Source: Nemopilema nomurai | Lineage: Eukaryota > Cnidaria > Scyphozoa > Rhizostomeae > Rhizostomatidae | Direction of reading: 5' to 3' | DNA: 64,000 bases | Assembly: GCA_003864495.1 (NCBI GenBank) | Contig: ML133383.1 | Coordinates: 7,982,880 to 8,046,879, forward strand | Shown: piece by piece, positions 14,328 through 25,329 of the stretch | How positions within the stretch are numbered: the stretch's first letter is position 1 | Layout: each line of letters begins with the position of its first letter | Position numbers and translations under genes: made by a program | Notes under the pieces: generated by a model | Seen by the model: only the letters and a program-made list of their open reading frames with translations | What the model was told of the DNA's origin: nothing | Database searches by the model: none

Positions 14328-17300
14328 GTAAGAAAAATCATTTCCGTTACTGTTTTGTTACAAATTTCAGTTTGTGTAGATCATTCAATTCATTTTCTAA
14401 TACAGCTTGCACCGATCCTGGGAATTTTGCAGATTACAGTAATGTTTACTAATGCACAAAGGATCCAGTAGGTATTATTATATTAAACATTGAATTTCTA
14501 CCAGGCTTTGATTACTGCTAGACTTCAAGTCAAAATCTTCCCTGTAGCTGTTAGGTTTTATCTAGATTTTTGTACATAATCGAAAGAACCAAATCGAGAT
14601 TGGTATCGTGAGAAGTCTAGCCATAGATGCAGTTAAGACTCTGGCTCCACTCTTTACAAGAATAATGCAATAAGCCGTTCTCTCTTATGGCATATACAGA
14701 GAAATTGACGAAAATGGTTGCAACAATGATTTGCTAAATGGTTAACAGGATAAGTAGAAAATCAGGTTTGCTTAGTTCTAGCGTTCGATGTTAGGCCCAA
14801 ATACCAGCAACGAACTTAATGAAGTTTTACTAGATAACCAGGATTACCTCCAAAACATGGAACCAAGAAGAAAACAAGAATATACGAATGGGTTCTATTC
14901 GATAGCGGATTAATTAAAGTGATTTTCCTTTCACAATGTATCTCAACTTTTCCATAGCTGGAATCTTCGAGAAATTAATCCAATCATGCCTTTCATGAAA
15001 GCAAATCAATTTTTTCAAATCTTTAAATGTGACTTTTTTTCTCTACCCAGAGAATAATTAATGTCTTTAGGCCATTAGTAATAATTTTTCTCATTTTCAC
15101 TGCATGTAATTGTGCTTTTGAGAAAGGCGTAATTAATCCAATCATGTCGAGCGATTGAGCGATATGCGACATTAATGAACGCTCTATCTATGTTTAGTAG
15201 CAGTTGTATTAGCTAAGAATGTTTACCCACTTGGCTGTGTCGGCCAAAATCTAAACAGGAGAAGTGAGAACCTCGGGTAATGGGGGCACAATGCACCGGT
15301 AATGCGACTCGGTGCGTTAACGACGTCACGTAAATGACCAACTAAGCGGCTGAAAGGGAGATCAGCTAAGAAATTCTGGTTATTTGAGAAGCAATCAGCG
15401 GTATAAGAAGAAATTTTGTGATTGAGTTCATTAGAGACTTAGCCCGATAGAGTCACTGGCCTAGGCAGGATTAATCCGTGCACATAAAGGGTCTGAAAAG
15501 AGCAGCACAGTCCCCGAACAGTTTTCTTCGCCAGGGTGATAGATTCAGCCGAGGGCTTCTGTTATTTTGCACTGTTAGAGAATAACACTGTCTTTACAGT
15601 TGCAAACTTTCAGTTAAAATGTTATAAGAACGGTTAAGCGCTTGCCATTCTTTAGACAGGCTCGCATTATTGCTACACATTTGATATGATCGTTTTGGTC
15701 AAGTTGAATTGTTTTTATAGAACTGAAAATTGTTCTCTGATTCACCATGTGAAACATTTGAAAGTGGAAGAAGCTTCAGTTAAAATGGTTAAAAATGCAA
15801 GGAAGAGAAGCGTCGTTAATGACTAAGTGGGGGGATAGAGATTCCTTATAAATTGTTTACCGTTTTCTAGGAATATTTAGCTTACTGAAGCTTATTTGTG
15901 TTCGCAATTCTTCATTATGGCCAAGCTGAGGCCCTGTCTAAACTCCATGCCCCAGTTACTTAGGTGTAAGCTATCTGTAAACAAATTGAAGTTGGTTCAT
16001 CAGAACCCAGGTAAAGGATTCCCACAGCTCTGAAATCAATTTAGATATTGTAGCTTCCTTTTAAATGAGAATTTCTGCAAGTTCATATTGGCTGCGGGTG
16101 AACAGTTCTCTTAAACTGTAATGGATTATCAGATTCGTTTAAAATGGTAATTAATTAATTTTTGCGGAAACTTCTGATGTTTTTGGATCTTGTGAATCTA
16201 CTAAGTATGAGTTATCCATAATTTAAACAGAATTTTACATTATTAGTATAATGCTTGAATATCTGTTAATTTTGACTACTTTTCCTCCATCCTAGTCTAG
16301 ATTTGTACTATTTTTAAGCGCCTCGTGCGTTGTCCTTTAATTTGCGAAGGCCGTGTAAAGAATCTCGCTCACCCAATTGGCCACACAGCCTGTTGTGCCA
16401 GTTGAGATAATTGCGTAACCAACTTCTTTCTTGGTTAACACCCATTACGACTTCTCCCGCCATCTTCCGTGGAAAAGTTGTGCTAGAACATTTCAATGTC
16501 TTTGGATAATGTTTAGTTTCGGTGACATGTATAGCTCCAATCTCTGATGAAGATTAGATTATTCATGAATGAAATTAGTCAGGAGATTTTGAATGGATAG
16601 CACTTGGCTTCCGGTCACTAGTGATATTGCTATTGGCCTAACATTAACTTAAAATGCACAGATATACGCTTATTGTCATAACCCTCCAAAAATGCATTAA
16701 ATATAAGAATTCATGCTTTTTAAAGTCATATATTATGTCCATACAGCTTTGACTACTATTTCGATTTTCTCTAAACTTTGAACCAGTTCTAACCATTTGA
16801 CCACATCAGTTATATTTTGCCTAATAAAGGGCAGTCTCACGGTTCCCCGAGAGGCTGTTCTTCTGTAGGCATGCATACTGAACGACTACTTCCCATTAGC
16901 TTAAAAAATTCCATATCCTAGAAAAACTACTAGCTTTCCAAACTACTTAGGACCTTTGAAATAAAGCTGGAAAACCAAACAAAGAGTAAAAATATTAAGT
17001 TGAAAATCTTATTTGTAGCCCAAATTTGGTATCATTGGTATCAAAGCTTAACCATGAACTGTACAATTTTAGCCTTTCCGAGGAAGCAAAGAAGAGAGCG
17101 AACGACTTTCACAAAAGCTCAGCTAGAAATCCTTGAAGACTTGTTCTCGAAGACACACTACCCAGACATCTTCATGAGGGAAGAAGTCGCAAGGAAGATC
17201 AACCTGCCGGAGTCACGTGTTCAGGTACGTTGGTCGCTTATGTTTTGATACGTGCAGCGAAACTTCTTAACTTGAACGGCATATTTACGATTATTGATGT

Positions 17301-20063
17301 TGTGCTATGCTCTGGACTTTAGCAAAACTATATTGAAATGCTATTTTCGTATCAGCAGTTCTGTGTTCACCCAACACTAATTTGTATAGGGATTTCCTTT
17401 ATTTCTCACTGCCTCTTTTTCATGTATTAAGTTAAAGCCATATAATAGATGTGCATGTGCCTAATGGTTGCATTAAGCATAAAATCTACAGTGCCAGGTT
17501 ACAGAAGTCCCGTTCTATGCACCACCAGCGCATATAGCTTGGCCCACGTGTCATCACGAACTTGTGACAGATGGCAAACAATTTTCGTTGATTGCCTTGC
17601 TAAATTATTCAGCGTTTTCACAATAATCTTTGATAAAGTCAGAGGTATACCGTTATCATCGGTGTTTACTTCAAGCAAGTATCCTTCGGAGGTTTCTGCA
17701 TGATAGTTTAGCTTAAAGACCCTCGAAATGCTAATGAAGTTCTATTACAGGCCGGCATACGTTTCTCCTGATAAGGCTATAGTGCTCATGCGTGAAACTC
17801 TGATGTTTATCACCATAGCTGTCTGAATGAACGCTCAATTACATAAATTTACCACTCAGATGGAAAAGCCCCTTTCATTAGACGAAAGTACACAGAAGTC
17901 ATTATCATCAAAGTTTCCTTGGGTAACAGAGAAATAAGAAGTCGAAACTCTTGAAGATTTTAGGCAGTAGGTGAACAAGAACAATAGAAGGCTTATTTTC
18001 TGCTAGTCTTCTTGTGCGTTTATCTATGTGGTCAATTCTTTGAAGGATTATTTTCTGTACATAAAACGTTTTTAATTAAGTAAGATTAATTACAGACTGT
18101 TTATGGTTTCCTGGTCTCGTCGTTTTTGTTTTATGGCTCTTGTCAAAAAGCAGGCCACTGAATCTAAGCTCGGAGATCTGAGGGCATGGCTTATTGTCAA
18201 ACAAAGTAGCAAATGCATAAAAGCTTGAGATAGTCCATTCAAAGCGCAAAATAAAGGAGCATTTTTATAGCAAAGCTTCAGAGGCCTTTTTCCACTGGCT
18301 GTTTTCGCAATCGTCAATGTCTTCATCACGTAGGAGCGATTGTAATCATTATGCCTATCATAATGATCAATCCTATCATCATGATCGTGATCACCAGCGC
18401 CAACATCAGTCATCACCAATCAGTAATCATCGTGTCTATAACCGTCATTGTAATCAAGGACGCCTTTCCAGCGTTAATTTAATTTTTGCAACTTCTATTG
18501 AAACCTTTTTGACTCGATTACTTTGTTGTTGCTGTTGTTATAATACTTCATATTTTTCGCGATATGGAAGCTGCATCTAATGATTTTAGCATGCTTTAAT
18601 GAGTGTTATTTTTACTTGCAAATGCAGTCTAGACGGTAATTTGCTACATCACATGATTGTGACTCTGTTTATGTGACGTACGTCATCAAAGACGATCATT
18701 TCAATCGTAATTGCTATTTTCACCGAGACAATCAACGTAATCACCATTGAAATCATCATTATCATCAAAATCATCAACTTCTACCAATAATGCCAGGGTG
18801 AATCGCCAATAACAAATCGCTTATAATTAATAAACGCTTAGCAAGCATTTCGTACATAAATTTTATTCTTTCTTGTCTCGAGATATTGAAGGCATAGCGA
18901 TTGCAATACAGTGTTTACCAAAAAGAAGAAATGTCATACTATGAAATGACTATTTTATAAAATTTCAGACGGGATGGGAAACGTAGCTGGGAATCACCTA
19001 TTTCAGTTGCCTATCTTGTATTTAGCTACCGTCATTGTTTCCTTTTGCACCTGCACGTAAAATGCGCTATATAACAGATAACCATCATCCCATTTTCTTA
19101 ACTATCATAAACTTCAATTACGACCTTTTAACTGCACTGGATTGTTGTCGGTAAATATTTAGAAAGGGTGGTCTACTTCTGTATTGTCCACTCCGTTGAT
19201 GGGCACTGTGTTATCGAATATCCTGCAAAGCACGCCCTTGAGCATTTCCGCGGTTATGTCGTTAACAGTGCTACCCAATAGTGAACCCAGAGGCAATACT
19301 CATACACGAAATATTCAGCGCAGAAGCTCGGCCGTGGGAGCCACGTGATCATCCTGTGCATTTCAAAGCATTGGCTTGAGTGCTGCCTCTGTTAAAACAA
19401 TTTGTTACGCGATTATGAAGGCTCAGGTATGCGAATTTGATGAGGTAATAAACGAGATCACTGGTTAGAAGTGAGCCCCTACCCACGCTTGTTATTCCAG
19501 GGAACGTAATGTTATTTCTCTTTTATTAGGTCTGGTTCAAAAACAGACGTGCCAAGCACAGGCAGAAAGCCAAACAAGAAAAGGAGAAAAACAAAAAGTC
19601 TAGCGTTTCCAATTCTAGTGATAAACTCAGCGATTCAGCTTCCACTGGAACTGCTAGTCCAGTGAGTACACCAAACACATCATCTAGCTCAAGCTTCAAG
19701 AGCACCGTCACTTCTAACAACACCACCACCACCTCATCCAGCAGTATTTGGAGCCCCGCCTCTTCTAAAATATATAGCACTGTCTCGGATCCGCAACGGA
19801 GCTTTCAGTCTTCACCAGTTTTAAGTCCCTGCGCAGGAGGAAGCTCCACCACTTACCACGGCTATCTGCCATCGCAGACTAGCAACTCCCAACGTTACTG
19901 CGGCAGCAGCCAGGATTACGCATCCTACATGAACCTGTCTGGTTTGAATGGCATGCAAGTTAATCCACATGTTCCTACTCACCCTAATCCAGAGATGCTG
20001 GAATTCCAAGATTACCACACACAGGCATCAAATACTTCGTGGGGTTATGGAGCTACAATGTAG
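14216..20063 (+). CDS. Otx homeobox transcription factor (complete, three exons)
   Basis: The coding sequence is join(14216..14327, 17073..17224, 19530..20063), 265 residues. Otx proteins are nuclear DNA-binding regulators of anterior/head and neural patterning. The homeodomain spans about residues 43-102, from [14 protein letters not shown] through PESRVQ to [12 protein letters not shown]. Lys92 is homeodomain position 50, which specifies TAATCC binding, and Asn93 is the invariant Asn51. The [15 protein letters not shown] block separates it from Goosecoid, the other common K50 class. The second intron falls between homeodomain residues 46 and 47, a position typical of paired-class genes. The 42-residue N-terminus is rich in Pro, Tyr and Met. 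The C-terminal 165 residues are Ser/Thr/Asn-rich, and I do not see the WKFQVL-like tail motif of vertebrate Otx. The start ATG is fixed by an in-frame TAA at 14210-14212. Which Otx paralogue this is cannot be told from one sequence. Confidence 0.95.
14328..17072 (+). other. Otx intron 1
   Basis: A 2,745-bp intron (GTAAG...TTTTAG) that holds no recognised gene. Its first part contains a cluster of Otx-type binding motifs, described separately. The acceptor 'acaattttag' ends at 17072 and restores the reading frame exactly. Confidence 0.85.
14973..15477. promoter_or_regulatory. Cluster of K50-homeodomain (Otx-type) motifs in Otx intron 1
   Basis: The 16-mer AATTAATCCAATCATG occurs twice, starting at 14973 and 15131, 158 bp apart. 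Each copy has TAATCC, the preferred site of K50 homeodomains, overlapping a CCAAT. A third element, GGATTAATCC near 15,470, is a perfect palindrome with the site on both strands. A CRE-like 'gacgtcac' lies near 15,323. That makes four TAATCC occurrences in about 500 bp, against an expectation of roughly one per 2 kb counting both strands. Autoregulation by Otx is inference. Confidence 0.4.
17073..17224 (+). CDS. Otx coding exon 2 (homeodomain residues 1-46)
   Basis: 152 bp encoding residues 38-88, from [13 protein letters not shown] to LPESRVQ. It enters in phase 1 and leaves in phase 0. The donor is CAG|GTACGT at 17225. This is the N-terminal arm, helices 1 and 2 and the start of helix 3. 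Confidence 0.95.
17225..19529 (+). other. Otx intron 2
   Basis: A 2,305-bp intron inside the homeodomain, GTACGT to 'ttttattag'. It contains low-complexity ATC/CAT-rich tracts near 18,340-18,440 and 18,720-18,775, which produce spurious His/Asp-rich open frames on both strands. No separate gene was recognised. Confidence 0.85.
19530..20063 (+). CDS. Otx coding exon 3 (end of homeodomain and C-terminal domain)
   Basis: Starts [12 protein letters not shown], the recognition helix with Lys50 and Asn51. A Lys/Glu-rich stretch follows, then a long Ser/Thr/Asn low-complexity tract at about residues 115-160, and then a Tyr/Ser/Asn-rich tail ending SWGYGATM and TAG at 20061-20063. It is the terminal exon. 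Confidence 0.95.
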   Translation, partial: VWFKNRRAKHRQKAKQEKEKNKKSSVSNSSDKLSDSASTGTASPVSTPNTSSSSSFKSTVTSNNTTTTSSSSIWSPASSKIYSTVSDPQRSFQSSPVLSPCAGGSSTTYHGYLPSQTSNSQRYCGSSQDYASYMNLSGLNGMQVNPHVPTHPNPEMLEFQDYHTQASNTSWGYGATM

Positions 20064-20454
20064 AGTTGTCAGCTCTTTGTTGGACAATGTGTTAGACGTT
20101 TTATTGTGTCATCGACTGTTGGTTGGAAGAGTGTTATTCGAGTACGTTTTTCCTGGTTATGACTCCGCAGTTCGGTTGAAACGAGCTTGACGCCAAAGGG
20201 ACAGACATCCACTGCTTTGATAAATACGTAGACCGACAGGTTTCTCAGCTGCATCGACTGAACATGATGGCTTGAACTCAGTCTTGATGGCTTGAGCAAT
20301 CATTGTTTTTTACATTTGCTTGTTACCCTGAGCAAATGCCTTATTTGCATGCCTAGGGGAGAGGCCTCTATTCTAACGCATTGCAACTGAGAAGGACGGT
20401 TCGGAAAACCGTCAAAATTCTTTTTGTTTTTAAAATCTTTCGGACTTAAAAAAG

Positions 20455-20460
20455 AATAAA
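20455..20460 (+). terminator. Candidate Otx polyadenylation signal
   Basis: Canonical AATAAA about 390 bp after the Otx stop codon, the first one seen in the 3' flank. It implies a 3' UTR of roughly 0.4 kb if used. Confidence 0.45.
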
Positions 20461-20463
20461 ACG

Positions 20464-23040
20464 ATTTCGTTTAAGACTTTGGTGCTGGTCCCAAGGCCAC
20501 GAGTAATGATAAACACACCTCAACACAGGTTTTGATTCATTTTTAAGGCTTCAATGCTAAATCCAAGTTGCTGACTTGCTGAGACCAAAGCGAGGGGAGA
20601 TGTTTGAGTAACATATACACCAACGTCCATTACAAAGCCTCTAGGCGTGTGAATATTTAGAATTAGTATATTAATTTTCATTTAGAAACTATTTAAACGA
20701 AACCACAGAACTTTGAGTTTCGTCAATGTAAGTTGATCATTGATGCATTGATTATTTCTGAGTAGCATCTGAAAACATCTCGTGGGTATTCTGACTACCC
20801 TTGTGCACTAGATAGTTTGTCATTTGCTTGATATAAGTCTAGTTTTTTAGTTTCACAAATTACGCATGGCTTGAACATTTCCTGGCAAAATGCCCTTTTA
20901 GATGGTAATTCAGCGTGACAAACAGAGTTTGATTTTTTCTTTTGCCAACTGAATAAAGTGAAGATGCTACCATGCTTCACTTGGTGATATTTCAAGCATT
21001 GAATAAAGTGAAGATGCTACCATGCTTCACTTAGTGACATTTCAAACATTTTATGTGCCGGAATCTATTTGAACATAAGAATGGGACAAAATTGTCAGCA
21101 TGTCTCCGAGAGCCAATCTGAGAAAGGATGAAAAAAGCATATTGCATGATTGTGAAATTGCTATTCTTTTGGAAGTGACATGAGATCTCGTTTCAATAGT
21201 GACATCTTCAAGTGAAATTGATCTCAAAGGCATAGGATATTCCTCTTACCGTCCCTCTGGGTGTTAGGTCTAACAACCTCCTGCACTAGGCGTTAGGTCC
21301 CTGTGCAAAAGGCAGTTTGCTATTTAGTTGATGAAAGCTTAGATGTTTTGCTCTGTGGTAGGGCTACTGTGTCTTCCCAAGTTTGTTTTTAATCGTTTGT
21401 ATTTATAACCAAATGTAATTAATGGTGTCATTCAAGATTGAAAATAGATATGATAACAAATGATGATATTCCTATGAAATGACATCGAGTCTGCTTGTTT
21501 ATAACTTGTGAGAATGAGGTTTGTTAATACACATATTACATTGTTGTGAATCTTGCGATATTCATTGGTGCAGCTCTCAACATCTTCTAGCATAGATTTA
21601 TTGCCTAATAAAACTATTTAAAAATCCACTGAACCTACTTACTAGGTAGTGTCCACATTTGAATTTGTTTGAAACTGGAATTACCCTGAAGATGGTATAT
21701 GGGTTCTTGGGCCGATTCATCTCAAACCCTAGGAACCTGAAAAAGGTCGTTTGGGAATATTCTTACAATTCTAGTCATAGATCCCCCCCCCCCCTAGAAA
21801 GAAAGATGCAGGGATTCCTTCAGAAAGGGGGCAGAAAATACAGCCACACATGCTCCCAACCTTTTTGCAACATGAATACAAGATGTAAACTTGCGGTATA
21901 GGTACATTCATTATGTTTCTGCTCCAGGCGTCACGCTTACTTACTGCCTCGTCCACATGCAGATCTGCTAGAAGGGAACTTGCTTTCTTTCTTTGGCCCT
22001 CTTTTAACAGATATTCTGTAGAAAAGCGTCAGGAACTTGATTTTGATGATCACAACGTTTTGCCAAATGTTAGAAAGTAGCTTGTTGGTTCAAGGTTTAG
22101 AATAAGTCCGGGAACACGAATCAAGATTTTCTTATGTCGCCTGTTTTGAAAATTGCTAATAATGTGGGAGAAGACATTGCAAAGTCATATATGTTTTGGC
22201 GAAGGATATCAGTGGTAGGCCCACTTTATTTGCGGTTTAGCTGAGTGATGCTTCATAAGCAATTGCAGTTTGTTGCGGTGCTTCCATGCTTGACCAACCA
22301 ATTCTAGGAATGCCTGTTCGGCCAGTTAACAACTACTTGAAACTGTGATGGCTGCACTGTTCTGTTTTTTATGCTAGTGCTTTGGTACTGCGTAGTTTTT
22401 TTTTTTACTTGACAACCAAAGCATGAAGAGCTTTCTTAGCCATTACAACCCCTTGTTAATGCAATCACCATGCGGTAAAGAATGGAATACAAATTGTATC
22501 AGTTTGCAGACCACTATGTTTCTTTACCTCCTCCTGCTTAGAATAGCTTGGATATAATTTAGAATCATTCTACATTTTGGGGGGTGGGTTTGTGGAAAGA
22601 ATCGGGTCACTGTACGATAGGATTAGAATGGATACATTTGATAATCATATACAAACAGACATACAAAAAGGTAGTCACGGCACAATGCCTTGCTAGCATT
22701 CGCCGCCTCGTCGCAAGCAGCTACTCAGAAGCCTACGCTCACTGGTGGACTGAATCTTGGTATAGCTGGCGTTAAGTACAAGTTGAAGATAAGAGACCAT
22801 TGATTGTCATCGTGTCCAACATTTCCCTGCCAATACCCTAAATGATTAAACCAAATTCACAACGGACAATCTCTAGTACATTATTATTTACATTTCGTTC
22901 TTTACGCATTTGTTGAATCAATGATTTTAATCACACAGGTCTTAAATCTATATGTATATCTCTCTTCAGAGCAGCTCCCTTCAACGTATCCATCAATATA
23001 AGTTGCCTTTTCACTGGGTTTCATAAACAAGAGAGGTAAG
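20464..23040. other. Intergenic DNA after Otx
   Basis: No gene recognised. The open frames are short and featureless. It holds the tandem hairpin duplication at 20951-21050, a 12-C run at 21783-21794 and an A/T-rich background. Confidence 0.6.
20951..21050. repeat. Two-copy 50-bp tandem duplication with internal hairpin
   Basis: Units 20951-21000 and 21001-21050 begin GAATAAAGTGAAGATGCTAC and differ at only three positions by eye. Each contains the inverted arms AAGTGAAG and CTTCACTT around an 11-base centre, able to form a short stem-loop. Confidence 0.9.
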
Positions 23041-23250
23041 TTGATGCATTGGATCAAAAACACAATGCTGTGCTTGTTAAATTATGTTTTGTTGCGCTGT
23101 GTCGTGTTCTGCTTTTCGTGTTGCATTGTGCTGTACTCTTCATTGTGTCTAATATATTCTATTTTGCTTCATTGCGCTGTGTTGCATATTTCTGCTTTCT
23201 TGCGCTCTATTTTGCAGCGTTGTGCTTTTCTTTGCTGTATGGTTTGGCTT

Positions 23251-23435
23251 TATGTCATGTTATGTCATGTTATGTCATGTTATGTTATGTTATGTTATGT
23301 TATGTTATGTTATGTTATGTTATGTTATGTTATATGTTATGTTATGTTATGTTATGTTATGTTATGTTATGTTATGTTATGTTATGTTATGTTATGTTAT
23401 GTTATGTTATGTTATGTTATGTTATGTTATGTTAT
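23251..23435. repeat. TTATG pentanucleotide microsatellite
   Basis: A nearly pure (TTATG)n array, with three TCATG variants at its left end and one two-base phase slip near 23,332. Degenerate related sequence extends on both sides, from about 23,080 to 23,750. Because five is not a multiple of three, all three forward frames stay open here. The resulting long MLCYV-repeat open frames are not genes. Confidence 0.95.
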
Positions 23436-24599
23436 TTATGTATGTATGTATGTTATGTTATTTGTATGTTTGATTGATGTTTTATGTTCTGCATGCATTT
23501 TGTTAGATTTGTTATATATTTTTTATGTTATGCTAAATTATGTTATTTTAAGTTATATTATGTTGTGTTATGTTATATTACGTTATATTATGTTATAGCG
23601 TTACGTTATGTTTTGTTTTGAATTGCCTTCTTATGTTGTGTTATGTTATGTATTTTATGTTATGTTATGTTTCGTTTCGATTTGTTTTCTACATAATTAT
23701 TACGTCATGCTATGTTATACTATGCTATGTGTATGTTTGTTTGCTATTTATCTCATTTTTTTGTGCTATGTTTTTTGCAGTTGATGATATTATTCAAATC
23801 GTAAAACGTTTTTAAAGTTATCTCTTTGATAACCATCTCACATTTTGGTCCTATGTTAACATGATGACCCATAACAGCTTTTTAAGAAAGCTTATGCTAC
23901 AAACTGTGATGAAAGTGCCCAGAAAACAAAAATAATCGTTCATAGTTACCGATTCATATCAATGACCTTTTATCGCAATACAGACGCACTGTTTCCGCAA
24001 GCTATAAACCATATTTGTGACTCTGAGAGCGATTTGAGCAAACAAACGCATCCTTGAAATGGCGCCGTTGACTTTCTGACTTCAATCAAATGCTACGTGA
24101 AAGCTTAGTTTGTGATTACATGCGATAATTTTCTATCGCTTATGGCAACTTTAAGATGATCAACAGGGTACCATGAAATATTAATAGCAGTGCATTGGGT
24201 GTTTTTTCTTTTAAGAACAAATTAGTAAACGGCCATACGTATGAGTTAAGTAATCAGATTGATCAGACTCCTGTACCATTTGGTTGGTATTGACAATTAA
24301 ATCCTTTCAGGTTTAAAAGGTTGGCTGTTATCTTACCAAAGTCATCATCAACTCTTCTTTAAGTAGAATCCCATTAAGTGTTGTCAGCTGACATCACTTC
24401 AGATCATACGGCTTTTCTCATTGCAGAAAGATCTTTTGTCAAAAAGTACAGGAATCGATTAAAAGTACAATGGAAATTTTGATACACGTATTAATCAGCG
24501 AACTTAAAATACTAAGCAGGACATTTGAAATTTTCAATAAAGCTATTTAAAAATCTGCACTTTTGCACATTCAAATCGTCGATAAGAGCGGGATGGCTA

Positions 24600-25320
24600 T
24601 ATAACTAACTAAAAAACTAACTAACAATTTAATTTATCAACTAACCAACTATCTAACTCATTGACTAACTAACTCATTGACTAACTAACTCATTAAGTAA
24701 CTAACTCATTAAGTAATATCATAACTAACTAGCTAAGCAAACTACTCATTGAAACTAACTCATTAACTAACTAACTCATTAACTAACTAACTCATTAAAC
24801 TAACTCATTAAACTAACACTTACTCATTAACTACTAACTCATTAACTAACTAACTCATAAACTAACTAGCTAACCAGCAAACTAACTCATTAACTAACTC
24901 ACTAACTAACTAGCTCATTAACTAACTAGCTAACCAGCAAACTAACTTATTGACTAACTAACTCATTAACTAACTAACTCATTAACTAACTAACTCATTA
25001 ACTAACTAGCTAACCAGCAAACTGACTCATTAACTAACTAGCTAACCAGCAAACTGACTCATTAACTAACTAGCTAACCAGCAAACTAAAGGACTAGCTA
25101 GCCAACTAATTAATCAACCAACTCACTAACTAGATAGCTAGCTAACTAACTAACTGATAAATTTACTAACTTGCTAACTAACTTATAAATTTATTAATCA
25201 ACAAGCTAAACATTTAACTAACTAACTATCTAACTAACTAACTATCTAACTAACAAAATAACTTATTTATCAACTGATTAACCAACTAGCTAACTAGCAA
25301 AAACTATCTTTCTAACTTAC
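24600..25320. repeat. CTAA-rich degenerate tandem repeat
   Basis: About 0.7 kb of (CTAA)n punctuated by CTCATT, often as a 16-bp unit of the form CTAACTAACTCATTAA, and by a longer variant containing CTAGCTAACCAGCAAA. It is heavily interrupted and so older than the TTATG array. Confidence 0.9.
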
Positions 25321-25329
25321 TAATTAGGT

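Noticed and set aside
18317..18580. His/Asp/Tyr-rich frames on both strands in Otx intron 2
   Set aside because: They arise from ATC/CAT low-complexity DNA within an intron defined by the homeodomain splice sites.
19526..19780. Minus-strand Leu/Val/Glu-rich frame of 84 codons
   Set aside because: It is antisense to the Ser/Thr-rich part of Otx exon 3 and is explained by that composition.
23041..23815. Long open frames (185, 142, 83 and 81 codons) rich in MLCYV
   Set aside because: They are the translation of the TTATG microsatellite, open in all three frames because the unit is five bases.
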